This document shows, piece by piece, positions 32,073 through 41,213 of a DNA stretch of 64,000 nucleotides. Source of the DNA: Rebecca billardiae RCC1528 (lineage: Eukaryota > Haptophyta); assembly GCA_965240325.2 (NCBI GenBank), contig OZ251224.1, positions 3,596,001-3,660,000 of the forward strand, written 5' to 3'. The notes beneath the pieces were generated by a model. The model did no database searches. It had not been told where the DNA came from and saw only the letters and a program-made list of their open reading frames with translations. Numbering within the stretch: position 1 is the stretch's first letter; each line of letters opens with the position of its first letter. Both the position numbers and the translations under genes were made by a program.

Positions 32073-32137
32073 GGCTGCCGCCTAGCCCGCCTACGCGGGT
32101 GGAGGTGAATCCCGGACCCGGCCGTCCCGGCGAGGGC
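32073..32137. promoter_or_regulatory. Very short shared promoter, RAE1 / ClpP
   Basis: The two divergent start codons are 65 bp apart (about 92 bp if ClpP starts at the second ATG, 32165). Transcription of the two genes must start within or across each other's leader. The call rests on spacing only. Confidence 0.45.
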
Positions 32138-33046
32138 ATGACCCGGATTTGGAAGGAAGCAACAATGGCTGCTCGGAGTGCTCGCCGGTGGCTTCGCGAC
32201 ATATGCCGCACGTGCGTGCGCCCCGTGGGCGCAGCTGTCGGGGCGGCGGCATTGCTCGGTGGCGGGAGCGTGGCCTTCGCCAGCGAAAAGAAGGGGCCCT
32301 CATTCCCGAAGTCTTCCAACGAGCTCTTCTACGACACGCTGGCGCGTCATCAGCGCGCAATCTACTTGTCTGGCTCGATTGATGATGCGTCGGCAAAGAC
32401 GACGATAGGCCAGCTGCTCACCCTGGAGTTCGAGAAGCCCGGCGAGCCGATCACGATGTATATCACGAGCAGAGGTGGGAAAGTGCACTCCGGGCTTGGC
32501 ATCATCGATGTCATGCGCTTCATCACCTCCCCTGTGCGGACCGTGTGCGTCGGCCATTGCGAATCGATGGGAGCAATCATCCTCGCGGCAGGCGAGCGTG
32601 GCCAGCGCTTCGCCCTCCCGAACGCGCGGATGATGATTCACGAGCCCGTTGGCGTGCCTGGCCACAGGCAGACCGCCGAGGAGATCCGCCTGCGCGCCGA
32701 GCAGCTGCAGAAGACGCGCGACGTCCTGTGCGACATGCTGGTCGAGTGCACGGGCAAGGAGCGCGCGGTCATAGAGAAGGCGTTCGAGCGCGACACGTAC
32801 GTGGACGTCGCGGGGGCGCAGGAGCTCGGGCTCATTGATCACGTCGCGTGCAACATGGCCGCCATCGATCCCGACCTCGCCGCCGAGCTTGCCGCCAAGA
32901 AGGAGGCGCGCGCAGCAGGCAGTGCGAAGGAGGCTGAGACCTCGAGCTCGGCCAGCAACGGTGACACCAATGGCTCGAGCTCAACGGAGGAGGAGCCGGG
33001 AACGGACACGGACGCGGCGCCGCCGAGGGGCGCACGCTCGGCGTAA
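32138..33046 (+). CDS. clpP: ClpP protease, organelle-targeted
   Basis: Up to 302 residues from the ATG at 32138; a second ATG at 32165 (MAARSARRWLRD...) is equally good. The first 45-55 residues are Arg/Ala-rich with a hydrophobic stretch and look like a mitochondrial or plastid targeting sequence. The protease core is complete. Counting from 32138, Ser143 is in GHCESMGAIILAAG, His168 in MMIHEP, and Asp219 in ERDTYV, followed by AQELGLID. IYLSGSIDD and YITSRGGKVHSGLGI are typical of the fold. ClpP forms a tetradecamer that degrades unfolded proteins fed by a Clp AAA+ partner. The 60-residue C-terminal tail is Ser/Glu/Asp-rich and probably disordered, an extension also seen in mitochondrial ClpPs. 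Confidence 0.94.
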   Translation: MTRIWKEATMAARSARRWLRDICRTCVRPVGAAVGAAALLGGGSVAFASEKKGPSFPKSSNELFYDTLARHQRAIYLSGSIDDASAKTTIGQLLTLEFEKPGEPITMYITSRGGKVHSGLGIIDVMRFITSPVRTVCVGHCESMGAIILAAGERGQRFALPNARMMIHEPVGVPGHRQTAEEIRLRAEQLQKTRDVLCDMLVECTGKERAVIEKAFERDTYVDVAGAQELGLIDHVACNMAAIDPDLAAELAAKKEARAAGSAKEAETSSSASNGDTNGSSSTEEEPGTDTDAAPPRGARSA

Positions 33047-33263
33047 GCCCATCGTGTGCTGGGCCTGCGCTGATGTGCCACTACCATTCGATCTGGTCAT
33101 TAAGTCCTGCAGCGCGCGCCTGACTACTAGTCAGAATGCGGCAGCGCGCGCCGCCCATCCAGACTCGGCTTGCGACTGCGTCGGGCATATCCGTGCAGCA
33201 CCCCTAAGCAGCATCAGTGTCAGCAGCCGTCCTACTTATCATCGCCGCGCCATCGGGCCGGCA

Positions 33264-33322
33264 TCAGACGATATATATATATATATCGTCCGGTAATTCC
33301 GGCGGAGAGAGAGAGAGAGATA
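33264..33322. repeat. TA and GA microsatellites
   Basis: ACGATATATATATATATATCGTC (palindromic, about 33268-33290) is followed by GGCGGAGAGAGAGAGAGAGAT (33301-33321). Confidence 0.85.
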
Positions 33323-33399
33323 TGACCGCGTTCCGCGGTCCTTCCATAGAACCAACGTAGTTAGGGGCCCGCGGTGCACCCTCCGTCGGCATATGCTGT

Positions 33400-34340
33400 C
33401 CGTCCAACGCGCGGCCGTAGCGGCAGCAGCAGCGCGGAGCGCCGTCGAGCACGCGCGGCAAACGAATAATGGAATATTATGCAGCGCGGGCGAGTCGACG
33501 GTCTGGAAAATGCGCGATCACGCCACAGCAGGCTGGCAGAGCCCGCCCGAGCTGCAGCATGCGCCGTAGGTGCTGCCCCAAGCTCTCGACTGCCCGTAAG
33601 CGGCGGCATGTGCCGGCGGCGCCGGCGGCGGCCATGCTGCCCCGCCGTTGCGCGCCACGGGGCGCTGCCGGCACCTCCGTGGTGAAGCGCACAGCGCTCG
33701 AGCCCACAGGGGCTGGCGACCGTCAAACCGACACCCCATGACGCGGGGCTGCGTGTGCCAGCTGCGCGCACCCCCTGGGCCCACCTGGCCCGCTCGAGCA
33801 GCTCGCGCCTTGGGTGCGCACAGCGGCTCGAGCATACTGGTATGGGACGCCTGCTGCCGCCGCTGCTGCGGTGCCGCCGAGCACGTGCGGCCGAGGGTCA
33901 CGCAGCACGGGCGACTCGACGGCGGCGAGCAGGCGCGACGGCCTCGCCGCGCCGCGGTAGAGCCTGCCCGGGCTGCAGCACGCCGTAGGAGCAGCCCAGC
34001 GCCCTCCTCCGCCCTCCAGCTTCGGCGCGCGTAGCAGGCCCGGCGGCGGCCATGCTGGCGTGCCCAAGCAAGCAGGCAGATGGGCGCGGCCGGCCGCGCC
34101 GTCGCAAAGCGCGCAGAACTCGAGCTCGGGGGGGCGGACGGCCGCCAAACTGGCGCCGCAGGACGTGGCACTGCGTGCGCCAGCTGCGCGCACCCGCTGC
34201 GCCCGCGTAGCCCGTGCGAGCGCCGCGCCTCGAGCACACGCCGCAGCAGCTCGACACAGCCACTGCAGCGCGCACGCAGCCTGCACGCCGTGGCCCGTCG
34301 GCATCTTGGAAGCCGCCGAGAGCGTGTGCTTTCCCCGCAC
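33400..34340. repeat. Diverged 421-bp tandem duplication
   Basis: Several landmarks recur 421 bp apart. GGGCGAGTCGACGG (33488) recurs as GGGCGACTCGACGG (33909). GCTGCAGCATGCGCCGTAGG (33551) recurs as GCTGCAGCACGCCGTAGG (33972). GTGCCAGCTGCGCGCACCC (33756) recurs as GCGCCAGCTGCGCGCACCC (34177). Intervening bases are only partly alike, so the copies are old. A partial third unit may precede at about 33400. Confidence 0.7.
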
Positions 34341-34857
34341 GACGGCGGTAGCTGCCGCGATGTATACGAGCGTGCTGCCGCGCCGGCCGCCGCTGCCCGG
34401 CCGCCGCGCCGGCCTCCACTCCGCGCCCGCTGCGCGTCCGCAGCTGGCAGCTGCGCTGCTGCGCCCGCCGTCAGCCGGCGGCGGTGGCTGCCCGCGCTCG
34501 CTGGGCGACCACTCGATGATGCGCGCAGCGTAAAGTGCGCGCTGGGCACCTCCTCGTCGCGTGCAATTTCGAGGTAGTCCTGCATCTGCTCCTGCATCAG
34601 CCCCTCCCACCCTGCGCGCGGGCGCGGACGGAGTCGCACGCACGCGGTCCGATCGACGATCGATCGAGGGCGCGGGCCGCGGCAGCGGGACGGGCGTCGA
34701 CGCGCAGGTTAGTTAGGTATGGTGCCGGCGCTTCCCGCAGGCGTTGCGCGCTTGGGGCGAGTGGGGCGCGTGGGCGAGACCAGCAGCCAGCCAGCCCACG
34801 CCACCGGGGCGAGGGCACCGGCGCGGCGCGCACGCCTTTGCACGGCATCCAAACGCT

Positions 34858-35160
34858 GGCGGGCGGGTAACCTGTTTTCACAAGCGCCTCTCTTTCATTA
34901 TGGGCTTATGGCACAGGAGTTTAGATCGAGGTTCATCCATCGAGGCAAGCGGGTAACTGGCTTTAAATAGCGCTATTCAAAAGAATCTCTTTCAATATTA
35001 TGAGGAGGTTCATCCATCGAGGCAGACGGGTAACTTGGTTGGACAAGCGCCATTGAAAAGAATCTCTTTTAATATGACGAGGCGGTTCATCCATCGAGAC
35101 AGACGGGTAAGGTATTTGAACAAGCACTATTCAAAAGAATCTGGCTTCATATCTGTTTTC
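34858..35160 (+). repeat. 77-bp tandem array, about four units
   Basis: The core GGTTCATCCATCGAGGCA...CGGGTAA starts at 34931, 35008 and 35085 (spacing 77 and 77). Units also share AAGCGC...TTCAAAAGAATCTCTTT. Translation of each unit gives RRFIHRGRRVT-like peptides in shifting frames, so no continuous protein results. Confidence 0.85.
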
Positions 35161-35786
35161 GACCCAAAACAATCAAACGTCGCTCGGCAAACTCGTACTT
35201 CAGCATACAAGAGGGATAGGAATACTCACTTGTTTCACCCCCGGGGTATCTGATCCCACGTCCGTCCATAGTAGATACAAGAATTGCAGCGGGCGCGGCC
35301 TTTTAAGCTGTGATGGACAGCATACCCCCCGCTCAAAAAGTCGAAAACTCACCCTCCAACAGCCCTCAAAATCGTCCCCCATCCCCTTTTCTTTGATCAA
35401 AAGATCTTTTTGACAACGTAGTGAGGGCCCCCGGCGGGGCTCCACGCTACGCGCTCCGCCCTGCACCGCGGGCCATTAATAATTTGGCATCATCACTCAC
35501 AGTCACAGACGATTGTCGATGCCGCTGATGACGATGCGTCACCATTCAATATTCATCCGTGATTGCGTCGCGCGACGACTGCTGTGATCTGACACTCACA
35601 CACGACTACAGCACAATTAGCATCGTCACTGCTCAATCAGTCTGTCTGTGAATCCTATTCCTAGGCGGTGTGATGATCGCGATATATCGGACAGCAGCAG
35701 AGTCAGAGCTACTCAGCTAGCCCGCCTGGGCCAGCCCGGCCCCGGGCCGGCGGGCGCGAGCTTCCATCCGCCTAAGTTCCGGAACG

Positions 35787-38700
35787 CTATGCCGGTGGGC
35801 GGCGCTGCCGTGGTCGCTCCGCCTCGCCCTCGTCGAGCAGTTCCATGGCCGACTGCATGAACGCATCCCAGTCGCTGCCGCTCACCAAGGTGAGGTCGGC
35901 GCGCGTCGTCGCGACGCGCTTCTCCTCCGCCTCCTCTCGCGCGCGCCGCTCGTGGCCGAGCTCCCAGCTCCGCTGGGCGACGGCCTGCTCAGCGGCGGGG
36001 CACGCGGGGCTCGGGATTGGCGCGGGCCACTGCGCCGCGCTCGGCGCCGCAGGGGGCGCCGCGCCGCCGGCCGCGCCGCCCTCGGCCGCGCCGGCTCCGA
36101 AGCGCAGCTCCTTGCCGTCGACGATCACGTGCACGCCGCCCGAGTGCTGCCGCGCGTCCGCGTCCGAGTTGAGCAGCCGCACGATGGTGCCGAGCACGCG
36201 GCCGTTCGGGTCGAGCTCGAGCGCGGGCTGCTCGATCTTCTGCAGCAGCAGCCGGTCGAGCTCGGCGCGCAGCTGGCGCGTGAGCACCGCCATCTTGGCC
36301 GCCATCGTGAAGCGCACGAAGCCGTCGTCGAGCGAGACGAGTGATTGGCTGTGCTCGACGCGCACGCGCCCGCCAAAGAGAAGCAGCGCGAACGGGCTGG
36401 CGGGGGTGAGCTCGCGCACGTACGTCTTGGTGGTCTTGACCACGCCGCCGTAGACGAGGAAGGGCGTCGGGAGCGCCGTCTGCTCCGCGACGATGGAGAG
36501 CGGGTGCACCGTCACGCGCGCGTGCACCTCGGTCTCAAAGTGGGGCCTCTGCGGCTGGCCCGCGCGGCCGCGGCGGCCGCGGCCGCGGCCGCGAGCGCCG
36601 CGGCCGGCCGCGGCCGGCTCGGCGGGCGGCTTGGTCACGCTCACCACGTTGGGGTACAGCCCTGCGCAGAGCACGGCGCGCACCATCTCGGCGTTGGCCG
36701 AGTGCGCGTTGTACGCCCGCCCGCCGAGCAGCGCACCCGCGCCGCCGCGCTCGGCGCCGCCACGGCCCGAGCCGGCGCGCGCGGCACCGCGGCGCGCGGC
36801 GCGGCCCCCGCGGCCCGCGCCCGCCGCGCCCTCCGCCCGCTCGGCGGCCGCGTCGCCGCCTGCCGCGCCGAGCTCGTCGGCGTCGAGGAAGCCGATCTCG
36901 CGCAGCAGCGCGACGAACTGCTGCATGAGCGGCTCGGCCGCGCGCAGCGCCTGCGCGGACACGAAGTTGGCGCTCGCCCACTCTCGCTCCGCGTGCGCGC
37001 CGCCCGCCGCCACCTGGCGCCACCGGCTGTGCAGCTCGAGCAGCAGCAGGTGGTCTGAGTACGGGTCCCGCGAGCCGAACGCGCGGTGCGCCTTGCTCGC
37101 CTCCGCGCGCTTGTCGAGAGGCACGAGCAGCGGCGACCTGCCGCCCGCGCAGATCGCGACGATCACGACGACAGGGTGGAGACAGCGCAGCATGCACGCG
37201 TACAGCAGCATCTTGCCGAGGCGGATGTCGACGGGCAGCGAGGCGAGGTGGTACCCGAGGGGCGTCAACAGCTCCGCTCGATCGATGGCCTGGAATTGCT
37301 CGAGCGTCTGCACCGCCTCGAGCACCGCCTCGTCGCTCGGTGGCTCGAGCGCGCGGCGCAGGAAGTCGCGCACGTCGCCAAGCCCGAGCATTTTGATCTG
37401 CAGGCAGAGCTCGTGCAACGGGACGCGCTGGATCTCGGGCGTTCCGAACGGCGCGAGCGCGGCGGCGCGCGCGCGCGTGTACAGCGCCCAGCACGAGCCC
37501 GCGCGCACGCGGCCCGCGCGGCCGCGGCGCTGCCGCCGGCTCGCGCCAGAGATCCACTCGAGCACCAGCCTGGGCAGCCTGTTCGCCACGTCATACTGCA
37601 TGCACTTGGCGCGGCCCGAGTCGACGACCGCGACGACGTCGTCGATGGTGATGCTCGTCTCGGCGATGTCGGTCGCCACCACCACCTTGCGCACGCCCGG
37701 CGGCGGCCGCTCGAACGCGAGCTGCTGGTCGGAGGTGGAGAGAGCCGAGTGCAGCGCGATCAGCCGTAGCCGCGCGCCGCCGAACGTGGGCTCGGCGCGC
37801 CTGAGCTCGGCGAGCAGCGCGTTCATCTCCGCCATCCCGGGCATGAAGACGAGGAAGGAGCCGTCGGCCGGCTCGGTGCGGTGCAGGTGGCGAAGGCACG
37901 CGACCGCTGCGTCCAGATCAATCTGGGACTCGTCGACGCGGCCGAGCGCGAGCAGCACTTCCCGCGCGAGGTGGGCGCCGTGCACGGAGGCGAGGTAGCG
38001 CACGCGCGCGGCCTCGTCGACCACACCCGCCGCCGCGCCGCTGCCTCTGGGCGCGCCGCCCTCCTCGACCACGCCGGCGCCGCCCGCGAAGAAGCCGGCG
38101 GCCGCCGCGGCGCCGTCCACGCTGTCCGCCCTCCGCCCGAAGCGCGAGCCGTCGACCGGCCGGTAGCCCGTCTCCACAAAGATCTCCTCGAGGTACCTCT
38201 CTTCGACGTCGTGCGTGGTGCCGGGGATGTGCAGCAGCGGCGCAGGCGCCGCGGCGTCGGCTGGCGCGGGCGCGGCGGCGGGCGGCGCGGTCTGCGCCGC
38301 GCCGCGCGGCTGAGCGAGCCCCGGCGGCGGCGGCGGCGGCGGCGCGCCGGCGGCGTGCACGTGAGCATCTCCTTCGTCGAAGTAGTCGGCGAAGATGCCT
38401 GCGTTGATCGTGGCTGACATGAGCACCACGCGCAGCTCGGGCCTCCGGCGCAGCAGCTCGCGCAGCACGACGAGGAGGAAGTCGCCGTCGACGGTGCGCT
38501 CGTGCACCTCGTCGACCAGCACGTGGCTCACGCCCTCGAGCTCCGTGTCCGCCTGCATGCGCCGCAGCAGCACGCCCGTCGTGCAGAACAGCAGGCGGGT
38601 GCGCGCCGAGCGGCGCGACTCGAGCCGCACCGAGTAGCCCACCGTCTCGCCGACGCGCTCGGCGCGCTCGGCGGCGACGCGCGTCGCGACGCCGATCGCG

Positions 38701-40979
38701 GCGAGGCGGCGCGGCTGCGTGACCACGATGCTGCAGCGCGCGCCCACGCCGGAGCGGATCGCGTCGTCCAGGATGAACTGAGGCACCTGAGTCGTCTTGC
38801 CGCAGCCCGTCTCGCCCGAGACGACAAGCACGCGGTGCGCGCGGAGCGCGCGCAGCACGGCGCCCTCCGATGCGGCGGCGGGCAGCGCGGCGCGCGCGCG
38901 CAGCATCCGCGCGTACTGCGGGTCCTGCCGCGCCTTGGCCTCGTGCGCGGCGCGCAGCCGTGCGCTCGCCTGCGCGGCCGAGCCGGGCTCGGCCGGCCGC
39001 GCGCGCCGCTGCGCCGAAAGCAGAGACGCGCGCGCGTGCTGCCGCATGCGTGCGATCGCCTCGTGCACGGCCGCGCCGTCCGCAGCGGCTGGCGCCGCCG
39101 CATCCGCGCCGCCGCTCGCGCCCGCCGTCTCCGGGGCCGCAGCGGGCGCCACGCCGCGCTCGGCTGCGCTCGCCTCGCCGCCGCCGTCCGAGCCAGCTGC
39201 CGCCGGGCAGCCCGCCGCCCGCTCCGCCTCCGCCTCCAACTTTCGCTGCTCCGACTCCTCGCGATTGAGTGCGAGCAGCTGCGCCACACGGCGCTCGCGC
39301 TCTGCCGCCTCGGCCTCCTCGCGCGCGCGCTGCTCCTCGAGCCTTCGCAGCGTGCGCGCGCGCGCATACTCTGCAGAGCTCAGCGGGACTCGCGCACCGC
39401 CGGTAGTGCGCGCCGGGGCGGCGCCGGCCGACGGCTCTGCGTCGGCGCCGGCACGCTCGCCTGCGCCGTCCGCGGCGTCGGCGGCAGCAGGCGCCTTCGC
39501 CTCGCCGACCGCGCGCAGCGAGCGCAGCAGCCTCGGCATCTGCTGCCGCAGCCAGTCGCACAGGTCGTACAGCTGCGGCTCGCCGCCCGCTCCGGCGCAG
39601 CCGGCGCCGGCCGCCGCGACCCGCCGCGCGCCCTCAAGCAGCAGCTGGCGCGTGAGCGCTCGGTTCGTCCGCGGCAGCAGCGCCGCGCAGCGCACGGCAA
39701 CGAGCGGCGGTTGGAGCGGGTAGTGCCAGCCGGCGTGCTCGCCGTGGAAGCAGTGCAGCCGCACGCGCAGCACGCCGTGCCCGCCCGCGTTCGCCGCTCG
39801 CCCCTCCGCGCCGATCTCGCCCGCAATCTCGAGATCGGCGATCTCGAGCGTGAGCACGAGGTGCTCGCTGCCGAGCTCGTCCTCCTCGGCTTGGTCGCCG
39901 GCGCGCGCGGAGGCGGCGCCACCGAGCGGCGCCGGCTCCGCCCCGTCCAGCTCGTCGAGCATGAGCAGCCCGGCGCCCTCCGCCGCCCGCTGCAGCTCGG
40001 GGCCGAGGGCGCACGCGGCCGGCCCGAGGATGGCGCGCAGCGCGCCAGCCTCCTCCGCGCGCGCGGCTGCCGCTGCCTCGCGCTCGGTGGCGGCGCACTC
40101 GCGCGCGCCGGCAAGGTGTGCGAGCTCTGCGCCACACGCGCGCGCGAGCTGTTCGCGGAGCAGCAGCGCCATCGCGCGCGCCTCGTCGCCGCGCGCCTCC
40201 TCGAGCGCGCGCTGCGCCCGCCCCTTGCCGAAGCCGAACCGCTCCAGGGCGCCCACCACCGCGCGCTCCCACGCGCTCAGCGCGCGGCTCGCGCTGGCGC
40301 CGCCGCCGGCGGCGCTGCCGGCGTCGTCGTCGTCGTCGTCGGACGAGCCGCCCCTCGGCGCGCCGCGCCGCTGCTCGTTCCGCACGATCTCGATCGAGCG
40401 CTGCCCCGCCGTGAAGCAGCGCGGCAGCAGCCGCGGCTCGACGTGCAGCACGAGCCAGTCGAGCGCGAGTGAGAGCAGGTGGCCCTTGCCGTCGAGCTGG
40501 CCGTCCTCTCGGCGCAGCACGAAGAGCGAGGCCTGGCGGACGTGCTCGTCGCGGAAGCCCAGGTCGCGCAGCGCGCGCGAGAGGTGCTGCGCCGTCTCGC
40601 CGCTCAGTGATGCCTCGTCCATCAGCTCGAGCTCGTCCTCGTCGGCCGCGCCGAGATCCTCGAGCAGATCGGCGATCGTCTCGACCATGTGCGGCGCCAT
40701 GCTCACCTTCATCGCGCCCGCCCCTGGCTTGTGACGCATCTCGGACAGCTGCAGCCGGAGGAAGCGCCGAAAGACCGCGTCCGCGCCGCCGCGCCGCGTC
40801 GCGCGCGGCAGCGGGGCGGCGCCGCCATCCTCCGCGCCTTGCAAAGCCGTGCCGCTCGCTGCGCCGTCGGCCTCGGGCGCCTTGCCGCTTGCAGCACGCA
40901 CCTGCGCAAGCCTCGCCTGGAACGCGCGCGTCTGCTGCTCCGCCTGCTCGCGATTGCGCCGGCTGTTGAACTTGCCCAT
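35787..40979 (-). CDS. DEAH-box RNA helicase, DHX57-like, 1,730 residues
   Basis: A single very long exon, ATG at 40977-40979. In order: basic N-terminus; a UBA-like segment near residue 240 (VVGALERFGFGKGRAQRALE); an RWD-like region around 340-480; a Glu/Arg coiled coil near 540; helicase core with Walker A GETGCGKTTQVPQF, DEVHERT (the DEAH-type motif II, here DEVH), MSATINA, and QRRGRAGRVRAGSCW; then winged-helix, HA2 and OB-type C-terminal domains (PLGYHLASLPVDIRLGKMLL; YNAHSANAEMVRAVLCAGLY; NVVSVTKPP). The UBA-RWD-helicase order is that of DHX57; DHX29/DHX36 are alternatives. Ala/Pro/Gly-rich inserts break the helicase domain after motif III. Such helicases remodel RNA or RNPs in translation or RNA decay. 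A 16-bp repeat array begins 18 bp upstream of the ATG. Confidence 0.88.
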   Translation of the reverse strand: MGKFNSRRNREQAEQQTRAFQARLAQVRAASGKAPEADGAASGTALQGAEDGGAAPLPRATRRGGADAVFRRFLRLQLSEMRHKPGAGAMKVSMAPHMVETIADLLEDLGAADEDELELMDEASLSGETAQHLSRALRDLGFRDEHVRQASLFVLRREDGQLDGKGHLLSLALDWLVLHVEPRLLPRCFTAGQRSIEIVRNEQRRGAPRGGSSDDDDDDAGSAAGGGASASRALSAWERAVVGALERFGFGKGRAQRALEEARGDEARAMALLLREQLARACGAELAHLAGARECAATEREAAAAARAEEAGALRAILGPAACALGPELQRAAEGAGLLMLDELDGAEPAPLGGAASARAGDQAEEDELGSEHLVLTLEIADLEIAGEIGAEGRAANAGGHGVLRVRLHCFHGEHAGWHYPLQPPLVAVRCAALLPRTNRALTRQLLLEGARRVAAAGAGCAGAGGEPQLYDLCDWLRQQMPRLLRSLRAVGEAKAPAAADAADGAGERAGADAEPSAGAAPARTTGGARVPLSSAEYARARTLRRLEEQRAREEAEAAERERRVAQLLALNREESEQRKLEAEAERAAGCPAAAGSDGGGEASAAERGVAPAAAPETAGASGGADAAAPAAADGAAVHEAIARMRQHARASLLSAQRRARPAEPGSAAQASARLRAAHEAKARQDPQYARMLRARAALPAAASEGAVLRALRAHRVLVVSGETGCGKTTQVPQFILDDAIRSGVGARCSIVVTQPRRLAAIGVATRVAAERAERVGETVGYSVRLESRRSARTRLLFCTTGVLLRRMQADTELEGVSHVLVDEVHERTVDGDFLLVVLRELLRRRPELRVVLMSATINAGIFADYFDEGDAHVHAAGAPPPPPPPGLAQPRGAAQTAPPAAAPAPADAAAPAPLLHIPGTTHDVEERYLEEIFVETGYRPVDGSRFGRRADSVDGAAAAAGFFAGGAGVVEEGGAPRGSGAAAGVVDEAARVRYLASVHGAHLAREVLLALGRVDESQIDLDAAVACLRHLHRTEPADGSFLVFMPGMAEMNALLAELRRAEPTFGGARLRLIALHSALSTSDQQLAFERPPPGVRKVVVATDIAETSITIDDVVAVVDSGRAKCMQYDVANRLPRLVLEWISGASRRQRRGRAGRVRAGSCWALYTRARAAALAPFGTPEIQRVPLHELCLQIKMLGLGDVRDFLRRALEPPSDEAVLEAVQTLEQFQAIDRAELLTPLGYHLASLPVDIRLGKMLLYACMLRCLHPVVVIVAICAGGRSPLLVPLDKRAEASKAHRAFGSRDPYSDHLLLLELHSRWRQVAAGGAHAEREWASANFVSAQALRAAEPLMQQFVALLREIGFLDADELGAAGGDAAAERAEGAAGAGRGGRAARRGAARAGSGRGGAERGGAGALLGGRAYNAHSANAEMVRAVLCAGLYPNVVSVTKPPAEPAAAGRGARGRGRGRRGRAGQPQRPHFETEVHARVTVHPLSIVAEQTALPTPFLVYGGVVKTTKTYVRELTPASPFALLLFGGRVRVEHSQSLVSLDDGFVRFTMAAKMAVLTRQLRAELDRLLLQKIEQPALELDPNGRVLGTIVRLLNSDADARQHSGGVHVIVDGKELRFGAGAAEGGAAGGAAPPAAPSAAQWPAPIPSPACPAAEQAVAQRSWELGHERRAREEAEEKRVATTRADLTLVSGSDWDAFMQSAMELLDEGEAERPRQRRPPA

Positions 40980-40997
40980 CGTGGGAGGCCAGCGCGC

Positions 40998-41062
40998 ACT
41001 TGCGGGAGCTCACACTTGCGGGAGCTCACACTTGCGGGAGCTCACACTTGCGGAGCTCACAC
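40998..41062. repeat. 16-bp tandem array (about four units) upstream of the helicase start
   Basis: ACTTGCGGGAGCTCAC is repeated from 40998 with exact 16-bp spacing; the last unit lacks one G. It lies 18-83 bp upstream of the helicase ATG, in its promoter or 5' UTR. Each unit contains the palindrome GAGCTC. Confidence 0.9.
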
Positions 41063-41213
41063 CGCTTGGTCCCGCGACGGGCCGACGGCGCCATCGTGGG
41101 CCGGCAACGCGGCTGGAAGGGCGCGTTCGCTGAACCTTCATTCATACCTAGGGCCACCGGATGCGCAAGTCAAAAGGCGTCCTCCCGCGGGCCGCCCAGC
41201 CTGAGCGAGGCCA

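Larger units (their letters stand above)
33047..35786. other. 2.7-kb gene-free region dominated by tandem repeats
   Basis: It contains TA and GA microsatellites (33270-33320), a diverged 421-bp tandem duplication (about 33400-34340) and a 77-bp tandem array (about 34858-35160). The rest (35160-35786) shows no repeat or gene; frames there are short and AT-richer. Long open frames at 33518-34643 are by-products of repeat composition. Confidence 0.6.

Noticed and set aside
33264-33295. Palindromic TA run as a terminator or origin
   Set aside because: A TA microsatellite is palindromic by nature; nothing else supports a function.
33518-34643. Frames of 300-370 codons in the 421-bp repeat region
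   Set aside because: They are open in several frames on both strands at once and follow the repeat period, with no domain.
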